Source: Beauveria sp. NWAFU-1 (taxonomy: Eukaryota; Ascomycota; Sordariomycetes; Hypocreales; Cordycipitaceae). From it: 64,000 nt of DNA. Positions 25,102 to 35,325 of the stretch are shown piece after piece. Position numbers and translations under genes: made by a program. Position 1 is the first letter of the stretch; each line of letters opens with the position of its first letter. The notes beneath the pieces are model-generated. The model was not told the DNA's origin and did not search any database. It was given only the letters and a program-made list of their open reading frames with translations. The stretch is from positions 3,658,001-3,722,000 of the forward strand of contig JANBXD010000002.1 in the NCBI GenBank assembly GCA_024472245.1. Reading direction: 5' to 3'.

Positions 25102-26554
25102 ATGGCTAGGAAGACGCTTGTGTTGTGCTTTATCCACGGCTTCCGAGTATGTATACATGGGAACGCTGGCCCCCGCGCTCTGCACCGGCGAAGTGGGTGG
25201 CGGCGTGATGGCACTTTACGGTTCGCAAGCTAATCGAGACTCGCCAGGGTGGCAACTTCACGTTTGGGCCAGATTATAGATTTACAGAGCACCTGCGGGA
25301 CATGATAGCCAAGGAGCTGCCCAGAATTGACGTCAAGGTGCTGGTGTATCCCAAATATGAGACGCGCGGAGACCTTGGCGAGTGCGTGATGCGCTTCCGC
25401 ACGTGGTGAGTTGATGTGAAGCCGTGGCGCATGAGACTTTGGACCAGAGTCGCGCGATATGAAGCCAGCCATGGGTTGATACTGACCCTTCACTCAACAG
25501 GCTGGAAGAAAAAGTGATTGATTTGGAAGTCGCGGCGGGCACGCCGTCACCCACCATCGACCCGTCAGTCCGGACCATTCTCGTCGGCCACTCCATGGGC
25601 GGCATCATGGCCGTCGAGTCGGTGCTGGGCATCGCCTCGGACCAGCCCATCTATTCCGAAGACGGCATCCAAAAATCGGAGATTCCCAACTTTAGCAGCC
25701 TACTGTTCCCGTATGTGCAGGGCGTGCTGGCCTTTGACACGCCCTTTCTCGGCATCTCGCCCGGCGTCGTGGCCCACGGTGCCGAGGGCCACTACCAGGC
25801 CGCGTCCGCCACCATTGCCCAGCTGAGCGGCCTGGGCGCCAGTCTCTGGGGCGCGAACCAAGCCGCGACGACGAGGGTTTCGTCGTCGAGAGCCATCGGC
25901 GCGCCCGCGCAGCAGCAGCAGCAGAAGCAAGGCGGCGGCGGCGGGTGGCCGGCGTGGGGCAAGGCAGCCATGATGGTCGGGGCGGCGGGGGCCGTGGCGG
26001 CGGGCGGCGCCGCGGCGTGGCTCAACCGCGAGCAAATCGGCGAGGGCTTCTCGTCGGTGACGTCGCATCTCGAGTTTGTGGGGTGCCTGGCGCGCGGCGA
26101 GGAGCTCAAGAAGCGCGTGCGGTGCATGGTGCAGCTGAGCGGCGAGATGCGGCTCGGTTTCGCCAACCTGTACACGAGGCTGGGCAGGGCGGCGGCGCCG
26201 AAGCAGACGAGCGTGGTGGGGACGGTCATGGGCAAGGACCGCACGTTTTGCAACGTGCCGACGGCGATGCCGGCGGGTGAGTGGAAGCCGGCGGTGAATG
26301 ACAAGGCGACGGACGAGATTGGCGCGCATACAGGTATGTTTTGACGAATTGGGGGAGTGAGGAGTGTAAAGTTGTCTGCAGAACGCTAATCGCAAGACGG
26401 CGGGGGGGCAGCCATGTTTGAGGAGGATGAGAATCCAGGCTACGACACATTGCTGATTGATGCGGCGGCGCGTATCACGAGCTGGCTACACAATGATTGG
26501 TACGAGAGCAGCACGGAAGAGATACCCCAGCCCAATCAGGCGACTCCGGCATAG
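25102..26554 (+). CDS. DUF676-type alpha/beta serine hydrolase
   Basis: Putative lipase-like serine hydrolase of fungi. Four exons: 25102-25146, 25248-25405, 25501-26333, 26412-26554 (392 residues). All three introns are GT-AG (101, 95 and 78 bp), and each junction restores a sensible frame (FIHGFR/GGNFTFG; RFRTW/LEEK; AHT/AMFEED). The strand begins with the oxyanion-region motif LCFIHGF. The nucleophile elbow is GHSMGG with Ser99. A low-complexity Gln/Gly stretch and an Ala/Gly-rich hydrophobic segment (about residues 225-250) could touch a membrane. The C-terminus carries the conserved NPGYDTLLIDAAARI helix. Substrate unknown. It converges on phs1. Confidence 0.88.
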
Positions 26555-26710
26555 CGTCAGCACGTGGCTGGCCAGAATTTGTGTACTTTGAGTGTTTATT
26601 ACTAGAGGCTTCGATTGTCATTACTACGGGATTTTTACTATATTTCTTCATACTTGTATAGCGTGCAATGGCTCGATTGAGTGCCGACATTGTTAGGCAT
26701 CGTCGTCTGA

Positions 26711-27492
26711 TTATTGGGTCTTTTTGACGCTCTGCGCACCACCAAAGACTTTGGATCGCTGCTTCATCATGTACGTGTACAAAATGTAGGATCCTATCGA
26801 AGCGAAATCGATTAGCATTCTCCCTCGACCCAAGAATCCTCGCGAGCAAAAATCGAGCTTACCAGGAACATAGATGGCGAGAATGGCGTAGAGAATGTAC
26901 TTTTCCAGGCCCGGCAGAAACTTGGAGGTGATGAAGATGAGGGAGCACTCGGAAAAGATGCCGAGCGGGTAGAGGATGAAAAAGGTGTTGTAGCGCAAAA
27001 AGGTCAGGAACCAAGGCTGGAGGCCGACGAGGCTGGTGGCAAAGTACGAGTAGCGAATGACCTCGGTAACGGACCAGGCGAAGAGCATGGAGGCGTAAGA
27101 GGGCGCCTGGGTGACGAAGGGGTAGGGGTAGGTGATGGCCCAGACGAGGAGCAGGCGTGACATGACCTGCATGATGGTGGTGGCGACAGGCGCGCGGACG
27201 ATTCCTGAGGAAGAAGCAGCAAGTTAGCATCTCGCACGGGGTGGAGGGTGTTGTTATGGCTCGCGTTGGTGAGATGGACAAGAAAACACGCACCGAAAAG
27301 AGAGTGCAGAATCTCGAGGCACGCGGCCGTCTGCGTCCAGCGCGTCCACTCGCCGACCTCAAAGTACGTGTAGGCGAAGCCCAAGTTGACGCAGGTCAGG
27401 ACGGTGCGGTACAGGACCACGGACCAGGCGGCGGCGGACACGGCATTGTAGAGGACGAGGTAGCCCGTTCGGAGAGGCGACGAGGGAGCCAT
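26711..27492 (-). CDS. phs1: Very-long-chain (3R)-3-hydroxyacyl-CoA dehydratase
   Basis: PTPLA/HACD family ER membrane enzyme for the third step of very-long-chain fatty-acid elongation, feeding sphingolipids. Exons 27492-27294, 27204-26863 and 26793-26711 (207 residues), introns 89 and 69 bp, both GT-AG. The dyad Tyr145/Glu152 lies in LYPLGIFSE, matching the catalytic Y-x6-E of the family. Several hydrophobic spans are present, starting with GYLVLYNAVSAAAW. The C-terminus is basic, fitting an ER-retrieval tail. The 69-bp second intron is a multiple of three and stop-free, so retention would insert 23 residues before the last segment. Start chosen at MAPSSPLRTG, which matches family length. 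Confidence 0.93.
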
Positions 27493-28254
27493 GGCGAATG
27501 GCAATTGAGGCAACGGCGCGGTCGGGCGGATTGGATGCGATGACGGTGGTGCTGTTGAAGGAAGAGACGATGGAGGGAAGAGCTGGAGCCAAATTTACGT
27601 GTGGGACAGGAGATGATAGTTGGGGGTGCTTTTTGTTGGCCTCGGCTGAGGCGCCGGGCAGAGGAGCCTGCTCTTCCTACCGCATTATATTGATCTGAAA
27701 ATTGTAAATTATTCCGCTTTGTATCTTTTTTTTTTTTTTGTGAATATGTACTTTGCTGTCTCTCCGATAATTTCTGTAAACAGGTAGTGAATCTACCAAC
27801 CTACCAGCAAAGGATTGGGACATGTGATAAACTACACAACCCTGGCCTATTGATAAATCCCTTTCTTGGCCAAAGAGCAAACTTACATTGAACCTAAATA
27901 TTGCCGGTATCCAAAGTTCCTTTATTTTGTCCCAATTGAAAACTCGGCAAACTTGCCTCTGCACACCATTGCAACGGCCATGTTGAGGTGATATCATGGC
28001 TGTCAACAGTCAAGTGATAATAGACGGAAAGCTCACCGCAACCTCAAACAAGGACACCTGGCGTCATGAACATGATAAACAGAACACGCACGAGACAGCA
28101 GCGCAGGACCTTTGGTGGCTGCTGCTGCGCACCATTCATTTATACGATGCAGGCTGTCCAACAGGATATGGTGGGGTAAAATGCGACACATGTTGACCAG
28201 CATCAACTTTCTCTTTTCGCACATCTGTCTCAAATTCACATGCCTCCCTTCAGC
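27493..28254. promoter_or_regulatory. Divergent spacer phs1 / M1 aminopeptidase
   Basis: About 760 bp between two divergent starts, AT-rich in the middle with a T run at 27,729-27,740. It should contain both promoters. No specific site was recognised. Confidence 0.5.
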
Positions 28255-31078
28255 ATGGCAGACAGAATTGCTCTTACCAATAATTACAAGCCATCTCATT
28301 ACAAGCTCTCTCTGAAAGACTTGGACTTTCAAGCATGGACGTATCAAGGCACTGTCAGGCAAGTCTGTCCATGCCATCTATACCGGACGGCAACGCTAAC
28401 TTTTTTGTAGCATTGATTTGGAAATCACGCAAAGAACAAGCAGTCTTGTCCTGAATGCAGAGGAACTCAAGATTATCAAATCAGAACTTCACGACGGCAG
28501 TAGCCAGGCGCCTCGGGTTCTTCAGTCGACTGCCTGCTGTCAAAATGACGACACTGTGACAATCTCGTTTGACGAGGAGCTTCTCGTCGCCAGGTTCTAC
28601 ACACTGGTCATTGTCTTCGAGGGCCTTCTCAACGCACAGTCGATGGGATTTTACCGCGCGCAATACAAGGCGCTCTCCGAGCCACCCGCCTCGGTCGCGC
28701 GGGGCGAAAATGGCTCGCCTTACATTGTGTGCACGCAGTTTCAGCCCATCGGCGCGCGCCGCGCATTTCCGTGCTTCGACGAACCCAACATGAAGGCCGT
28801 CTTTTCTCTCGACATTGAGCTGCCAGCCGACCAGACGGCCGTTAGCAACATGCCGGTAGCGGCGACAGAAGAGACCGACGACGGCCGCAAGCGAGTGAGC
28901 TTTGAGACGACGCCCGTCATGAGCACCTACCTGCTCGCTTGGGCCGTCGGCGACCTCAAGTACATTGAAACCTGGACAGCGCACGAGTATCGCGGCAGCA
29001 AGATCCCTGTGCGGTTCTACGCGACGGCCGGCCTGGAACAGCAAGGCCGCTTTGCGATAGAAGAGGCGGCCAAAGTGATGGACTTTTTTTCAGAAACCTT
29101 TGACATTGAGTACCCGCTGGCAAAGATGGACCTTGTTGCCATTTCTGAGTTTTCTTTCGGAGCCATGGAGAACTGGGGCCTCATTACCGGCAAAGCTAAC
29201 ATTGTGAGCGCTCATCTTTTGAGCATAGGCCTACAAGCTAACATTATTCGATAGTTAATCTTTGACGAAAAGACGAGCGCTTCAACCAAAAAAGAGCTGA
29301 TATCATCCATTGTTTCCCACGAAGTAGCTCATCAGTGGTTTGGCAACCTGGTCACCATGGACTGGTGGGATGAGCTCTGGCTGAACGAGGGTTTCGCAAC
29401 CTGGGCTGGCAACTACGCAGTCCATCATCTGCATCCTGACTGGAACATCTGGGAACAATTCATGAGCGAGGGCATGGAGGGCGCTCTGATACGGGATGCC
29501 ATGCGGTCCTCGCACCCCATCCTGGTAGATGTTCCAGACGCGCGCAACGTGCACCAAGTATTTGACCAGATCAGTTACCGAAAGAGCTGCGCGGTGCTCA
29601 ACATGCTGGCGACTCACATGGGCGTGGACACGTTCCTGTCCGGCGTGTCCAGCTACCTGAAGCAAAACAGGTACGGAAACGCCACGGCCGAGCATCTCTG
29701 GCGGGCTCTGGGCGAGGCCTCGGGCGACGACATTGTCGCCAACATCAAGCCGTGGATCGAAAAGACGGGCCATCCAGTCCTGACCGTCACCCAAGAGGCT
29801 GGCCAGCTGACGCTGAGGCAGTCTCGCTTTCTCGCCGTTGACGACATGAAGCCGGAGGAAGACGAGACGGTTTGGTGGATTCCGCTAGGGCTCCGAAAAT
29901 TGGCTGACAAGAAGGCGCCGATTATAAATTTGTCACTTTCAGACAAGGAAATGACCATGACTGCTCCGGACCAACTGTTCTTGTTGAACGGCTCTGGCAC
30001 GGGCTTCTACCGCGTCGAGTACCCTCAAGACCACCTGAAGAAACTCGGCCAGAAGCACGACGAACTGAGCGCCGTAGAAAAGATTACAATTCTCAATTCG
30101 GCGTCGGCGTTGGCATTCTCTGGCTCCGGGTCCTCAGTGGCGCTGCTAGGGTTCATGCAAGTCTTTGCCGACGAGACGAGCCCGCAAGTATGGCTTAGGA
30201 TGATGCGCGACTTTTCACGGCTCGGGCAGCGCTTCAACGATGATGCGGAGATTTTTCCGGGCATTCAAGCCCTAACACGGTCGGTCATTGGCAAAATGGT
30301 GCAGGATCTCGGTTGGGAGCCGGCCGCAGGGGAGTCGCATCTGCGGGCGGAGCTTCGACGGAGCATCTTGGAAGCGGCCTTTCTCTGCGAGAGCCCCAGG
30401 TACGTTGGGAACATTGCCTAAATCACTTGTGAGTAGGTTTCTAATAGATTCTCTAGCGTCCAAGAAGCTGCTCTGCAGAAGAACATGATGTACGCCGCGG
30501 ACCCGGACAAGCTCACCATTGATCCCTCACTGCTATATCTTGCATGGGGCGCCGGCGCCAAGGCCTCGCCCACCGATGTCGTCCCAACTCTCATCGACCA
30601 GTGGCAGCAGTCGCCATCTATGGAATCCCGCGTGCGCTTAGTGCGAGCCATGTGCATGGTGAAGGATCCCGACGTGATGTGCCACCTCGTCCTGCCATTT
30701 TGCTATGGCACGACGCCCGCGGGGCGGGTACTGCGGTCGACGGAGATGCGCCCGGCCATCACGATGCTAGCAAGGCAGTGGCCGGCGCGCCGTCTGCAGT
30801 GGGAGTACATCAAGACGCACTGGGACGCGGTGGTGGCCAAGATGGGGACGTCCGAGGCCGTCGGCCGCGTGCTCGACGTGTGCCTCTCGGCGTGCGCCGA
30901 CGTGGCAGAGGCGGAGGATATCGATGCGTTTTTCGCAGACAAGAATACGGATGGGTTTGCGATGACGCTGGCCAAGGTCAAGGATGGCATCCTGAACGTG
31001 AGCCGTTTCCGCGAGAGAGAACGCGACTCCTTGGCGGCCTGGCTGCAGAAGCAGGGATACATGAAGCCGCAGCAATGA
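28255..31078 (+). CDS. M1-family zinc aminopeptidase (Aap1/Ape2 type)
   Basis: Cytosolic-type metallo-aminopeptidase releasing N-terminal residues from peptides. Four exons: 28255-28358, 28411-29203, 29255-30399, 30457-31078 (887 residues). The first intron has a GC donor (AG/GCAAGT...GTAG); the others are GT-AG. Exopeptidase motif GAMEN is at about 285; HEVAH at about 321 with Glu344 completes the zinc site HExxH-x18-E. The transition-state Tyr lies in SYRKS near 407. The usual TYR after GAMENWGL is replaced by TGK, which is unusual. A C-terminal ERAP1-C-like helical domain follows. An in-frame ATG at 28240 is possible, but 28255 has the better context (A at -3, G at +4). Confidence 0.93.
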
Positions 31079-31178
31079 GAGCAAGAACATGTCATTTAAA
31101 AAAATGAATTGCTGTAAGAGAAAACCTTGGATAAAAAAGTTATAACTCGACTCTCTTTTTACATTGAAAAACTGCCGC

Positions 31179-32396
31179 CTAGTACGTGGCAGCCAGTCGC
31201 TGAAAGAGATAGTCGCCACTCGTGATGCCCTCGTACTTTTTGTCCGCCTCGTCAGCGTACGTCCCCGGCATGGCCTCAATCAGCTTGTCGGCGTTTGGGT
31301 TGCAAAAGTAGGCGACGCTGTAGCGCGGCGGGTAGACGTCGACGGAGGGGTCATCGTGGTCGTCGTGCGGGGGCTCGACGACGCGGTGGACGGTGCTCTT
31401 GATGGTGTCGTTGCTCCAGCGGGCGAGGAGATCGCCGGCGTTGACGACAATGGTGTCGGGGATGGGCGTGGCGTCGACAAACTTGCCCGACGGCGAGCGA
31501 ACCTGCAGGCCGCCGCGGTCGTCCTGGAAGAGCAGCGTGACGGAGCCATAGTCCTGTGTTTTGTGGTTAGTCCGAGTACATGACTTTTGGGGGGGAGGGG
31601 GCTTTCGATCTGACAGTGTGTTCGCCGGCGCGGAGTTGGCCGACATTGTTTTTAAAGACATTCGCCTTGACCTGTGGGTAATGGAGCAGCCGGAGGGTAT
31701 TGTCCGCGTAGTCGACGAAGCCGTCAAAGTGCGTCTCGTCGAGCCCGAGGCCCATGGCTATGGCCCTCATGACCTGCACGTGCAGCTCCTGGCACGTCTC
31801 GAAAAAGGCCATCATTTCCTCGCGGAACCCATGCACCTTGCCTTGTGCCGGCCAGTGGTTCCGGAAGTGCTCGTGCGGCTCGCGGCCAATTTCGAAGCTC
31901 TCCTTGAGGTCGGCCCCCGCCGCCGCCTCTGAGTTGTGGGAAGAGGCGTCGCCGTCGCTGCCGGCCGCCGCCGCAGACGAAGAAGAAGAAGAAGAAGAAG
32001 CAGCAGCGCGACCGACCTCGGGCGGCGAAATGACGAGCTTCTCGCGGCCCTGGCGCAGGTAGCCGCGGTTGGCGGCGGCGTCGGTCAGACGCAGCGCGTC
32101 CTTGTCGGCGGTCGGCTGGGCGAAGAAGGCGGCGGAGCGCGCAAAGACGGCGGCGACGGCGGCGGGCGGGATGGCGTGGCGCGCGAGGTAGACGAAGCCG
32201 GCGGTCTGGAAGCCGTGTAGGACGGCGCGGGCGGTGGCGGCGCGCTCGGCGGGGGAGCCGTGGAGGAAGAGGGAAAAGTCAATAAGCTACGAGGGAGGAT
32301 GTGTGAGTTTGAGGGGCGAGGAGGGCGGTTTGTTTGGGGGAAAGACGGTACCGGGATGACGAGCCCTTGGTCCTGAATGGCAGCCTCAATGCTCAT
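31179..32396 (-). CDS. Thymine-7-hydroxylase (2-oxoglutarate/Fe(II) dioxygenase)
   Basis: Oxidises the methyl group of thymine in three successive reactions to 5-hydroxymethyl-, 5-formyl- and 5-carboxyuracil using 2-oxoglutarate and O2. Exons 32396-32352, 32286-31615, 31553-31179 (363 residues), introns 65 and 61 bp. The iron site is HTD (H238, D240; the intron falls between T and D) and H295 in STVHRV; 2-oxoglutarate is bound by the RYS motif (R316, S318). Stretches such as LLHYP, RAGEHTDYGS, VVNAGDLLARWSNDT and the ending RLAATY match the Neurospora enzyme as I remember it. An Ala/Ser-rich insertion (about residues 85-115) is extra. It is divergent with the next pathway enzyme at 33312. Confidence 0.92.
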
Positions 32397-33311
32397 GATG
32401 AGATTCAACGGTAAGATTATAAAGAAGCGATTTTATTAGAGTAGACTGAAAGGTTACTGCAACTTTCTCATGGTGTTTTGTTGTATCGTAATTATAGCTG
32501 CCATGATGTAGTACCAGTTGGGCTTCATCAGCCACCATCCTTCAGCTATCAAGCTACCAGGCCAGAATACGAACGGTCAGATAACTCGTTGATGTCACCC
32601 GAGATAACAAAAGTCGAGTGCTGGGTTGTACGAAGATGGACAAATCCAATCCCACGCACTGGCTTGCTGGAATGGGGCCAGCCAACCCACTGGAGGGCGA
32701 TCCGAACCCACCAAAGCCCGTTATGTTACCCCCTCTTCCCGGGGGATGAGGAGGGGTAAATGAAAACACCAAATAATCATCTAGGTACCTACGTATGCAG
32801 TGATAGCCCTCTTCGCAGCAGTCAATACGACAACGGGCAAACACACTCTTGACTGCGACAGCGCGTCGGACATGGCCGACAGGATTCGCGGGTCGAACTT
32901 TTGCCTCTTGACATCACAAGTACCTGCAAGACAACTGGCTCTGCATGGCTAGTGGCAATAGTCACACGCATTGATGCTTGACATTCGACGAAATTGTGGT
33001 TTGCATTCCTTTCTCTGTATAAAAGAGGAGGCGGGGACAAAGACGCTTCTGCAGTGATACACATCTATAAAGGATTTAATTAGCTCCATAATAGCCCCCA
33101 TCGCCGATAGACCCGTCCTCGTACCTCCACCGTATCTCGGCTGATCAACGAGTGGGGGGAACGCCTCCTTCACCACCATCACATCACCACCACCACTACC
33201 ATGAAATTTGCCCCTCTCTACATTTACTACTCACAACTCCTCTTCTCTCGAGCCTCCGATCCAGGTTTCCTTCAGCCAGAAACAACGTCGCACCAATCCT
33301 CGATAGTCGCC
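32397..33311. promoter_or_regulatory. Divergent promoter of the thymine-salvage pair, with GATA sites
   Basis: The 915-bp spacer between thymine-7-hydroxylase and uracil-5-carboxylate decarboxylase contains five HGATAR sequences on either strand: 32546-32551 (minus), 32579-32584, 32602-32607, 32801-32806 and 33105-33110. The second and third are 23 bp apart, the close pairing favoured by AreA/NIT2-type nitrogen regulators. A TATA box (TATAAAA) at 33018-33024 faces the decarboxylase. That these sites are functional is inference. Confidence 0.55.
33018..33024 (+). promoter_or_regulatory. TATA box of the decarboxylase gene
   Basis: Consensus TATAAAA lies 177 bp before the first ATG (33201) and 288 bp before the family-consensus ATG (33312). 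Its position implies the transcript includes the upstream in-frame ATG. Confidence 0.5.
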
Positions 33312-34439
33312 ATGGCGGCTCCAAACCCCGTCGTGGACATCCACACTCATATGTACCCGCCCTCCTACATCGCCATGCTCGAGAAGCGCGCCACCATCCC
33401 GCTCGTCAGAAAGTTTCCCCAAGCCGACGAGCCGCGACTCATCCTCCTGGCCTCTGAGCTCGACTCCCTCGATGCCGCCCTCAAGGACCCCGCCGCCAAG
33501 CTTCCTGGCCGGCCGCTGAGCACGCACTTTGCCTCGCTGGCCCAAAAGATGCACTTCATGGACACCAACGGCATCAACGTCTCCGTCATCTCCCTCGCCA
33601 ACCCGTGGTTTGATTTCTTGGATCCGTCCGAGGCGGCAGCCATCGCCGACTCTGTCAATGCGGAATTTTCACACATGTGCACGCAGCACGTCGGTCGCCT
33701 CTTCTTCTTTGCTGCCCTTCCGCTGAGCGCCCCCGTAGACGCCATCAAGGCCTCCATCGAGCATGTCAAGAACCTCAAATACTGCCGCGGTATCATCCTG
33801 GGCACCTCTGGTCTTGGCAAGGGTCTGGATGACCCCGATCTTTTGCCGATTTTCAAGGCGGTGGCCGATGCCAATCTGCTCGTCTTTCTGCACCCGCATT
33901 ACGGCCTGCCCAATGAAGTGTACGGACCCCGTGGCGAGGAATACGGCCACGTTCTTCCTCTGGCGCTCGGATTTCCCATGGAGACCACGATTGCTGTGGC
34001 TCGCATGTACATGGCTGGCGTGTTTGATCAGGTGTGCAACCTCCAGATGCTCCTGGCTCACAGCGGCGGCACGCTGCCGTTCCTCGCCGGCCGCATTGAG
34101 AGCTGCATTATCCATGACGGACACCTGGTGAAAACAGGCAAGGTTCCCAAGGACCGCCGCACCATATGGACAGTGCTCAAAGAGCAAATATATCTCGATG
34201 CCGTCATTTACTCCGAAGTTGGGCTCCAGGCCGCGATTGCATCCAGTGGAGCAGATAGACTCATGTTTGGCACGGATCATCCATTCTTCCCGCCAATTGA
34301 AGAGGACGAACAGGGTCCTTGGGATAGCTCCCGACTGAATGCCCAGGCCGTCAACAAAGCCGTTGGACAAGGCTCTGGCGCCGCGGCTGCCATCATGGGG
34401 TTAAACGCCGTCCGTGTGTTGAAACTCGGGGCCGAGTAG
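33312..34439 (+). CDS. Uracil-5-carboxylate (iso-orotate) decarboxylase
   Basis: Last step of thymine salvage: releases CO2 from uracil-5-carboxylate to give uracil. It is an amidohydrolase-superfamily, zinc-dependent non-oxidative decarboxylase related to ACMSD and gamma-resorcylate decarboxylase. Intronless, 375 residues. Metal ligands: H11 and H13 (VVDIHTHMYPP), H194 (FLHPHYG) and D322 (MFGTDHPFF), with H250 (LLAHSGG) near the active site. The sequence is strikingly like the structurally characterised Cordyceps and Metarhizium enzymes as I remember them. Start set at MAAPNPVVD to match those. However, an in-frame ATG at 33201 is the first on the expected transcript and would add 37 residues, so the true start is open. 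Confidence 0.93.
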   Translation: MAAPNPVVDIHTHMYPPSYIAMLEKRATIPLVRKFPQADEPRLILLASELDSLDAALKDPAAKLPGRPLSTHFASLAQKMHFMDTNGINVSVISLANPWFDFLDPSEAAAIADSVNAEFSHMCTQHVGRLFFFAALPLSAPVDAIKASIEHVKNLKYCRGIILGTSGLGKGLDDPDLLPIFKAVADANLLVFLHPHYGLPNEVYGPRGEEYGHVLPLALGFPMETTIAVARMYMAGVFDQVCNLQMLLAHSGGTLPFLAGRIESCIIHDGHLVKTGKVPKDRRTIWTVLKEQIYLDAVIYSEVGLQAAIASSGADRLMFGTDHPFFPPIEEDEQGPWDSSRLNAQAVNKAVGQGSGAAAAIMGLNAVRVLKLGAE

Positions 34440-34482
34440 GTAGTTGTTGATTTTGTGTTGGAGAAGAGAACCAAAAGATATC

Positions 34483-35325
34483 TCAAGCTGTTCCGATTTC
34501 GCGCTGATATGCGAGTTCTGCGTCATATATCCGCTGCTTGGCCGTAGACATGGTTTGCTGTAGACCTTGCATAATGCCATCCTGCATGTCTGGTCCATTT
34601 TCCATTTGATTCATGTCGGTCAGTGCCTGTCGAGCTCTGAGCTTCTCGCAGACGAGTTCCCAGTACAATTTTCGTTGGCCATCTATCTCGACGGCATAGT
34701 CCCCCGGTACATCAACAGCACCATTCGCGGGACCCTTTTCCTGCTTCTTGTACAAAGAGCTAGACTTCATCCGCTCCTTGGCCTCCTTGCGCTTCGCCTT
34801 TTCCTCCTTCCTCTCTTTGAGGCGGCGGCGCGCCTCCGCCATGTCGTCCATCTCCTGCGCCGCAGCCGCCTGCCGAGAATTCTCCTCGTCCCGCATGCGC
34901 TGCAGCTCTGCCAGTCTCTCACGTTCCCTTTGCAGCATCTCCGTGTCCTTTTGCTGCTTGGCCTGCTGCTGCTGGCGCGCGGCATTCTCTGCGGCCTCGA
35001 GGTCGTCGGCGAAGCGCTGGCGCTCCTTGTCCATGGCCGCGCGCTCCTGTTTCCGCAGCAGCTTGGCCTTCATGGCCGCATCGTACGTGGCGCGGGCATT
35101 ATCGTCGGAGAGAATGTCGCGCGCGCGCTCAAAGAGCTCCCACTTCTCCGGGTCAAACTTGTCGCCGGCCTTGTCGGGGTGGTATGCGAGGGAGCGCTTG
35201 CGCCAGGCGCGGCGAATGTCGTCTTTGGACGTGAGAGCATCTATGCCGAGGAGATCGTATAGGTCGACATTCCTTTCGGCGTACTCGGCTGCAAACCGCA
35301 GCGCATCTTTGTTGTCGTCGCTCAT
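34483..35325 (-). CDS. J-domain protein, Cwf23/DNAJC17-like
   Basis: Intronless, 280 residues. The J domain is at about 20-85 with the essential HPD at 49-51 (LAYHPDKAG), so it should stimulate an Hsp70. A long charged coiled-coil follows (about 85-200, rich in Arg/Glu/Gln/Lys). The C-terminal part (KLYWELVCEKLRARQAL) is less charged. J domain near the N-terminus (DLYDLLGI) followed by a basic coiled-coil resembles the spliceosomal J-proteins Cwc23/Cwf23 and DNAJC17; no RRM is visible. The splicing role is inference from this layout. It ends 44 bp from the convergent decarboxylase gene. Confidence 0.8.
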   Translation of the reverse strand: MSDDNKDALRFAAEYAERNVDLYDLLGIDALTSKDDIRRAWRKRSLAYHPDKAGDKFDPEKWELFERARDILSDDNARATYDAAMKAKLLRKQERAAMDKERQRFADDLEAAENAARQQQQAKQQKDTEMLQRERERLAELQRMRDEENSRQAAAAQEMDDMAEARRRLKERKEEKAKRKEAKERMKSSSLYKKQEKGPANGAVDVPGDYAVEIDGQRKLYWELVCEKLRARQALTDMNQMENGPDMQDGIMQGLQQTMSTAKQRIYDAELAYQREIGTA

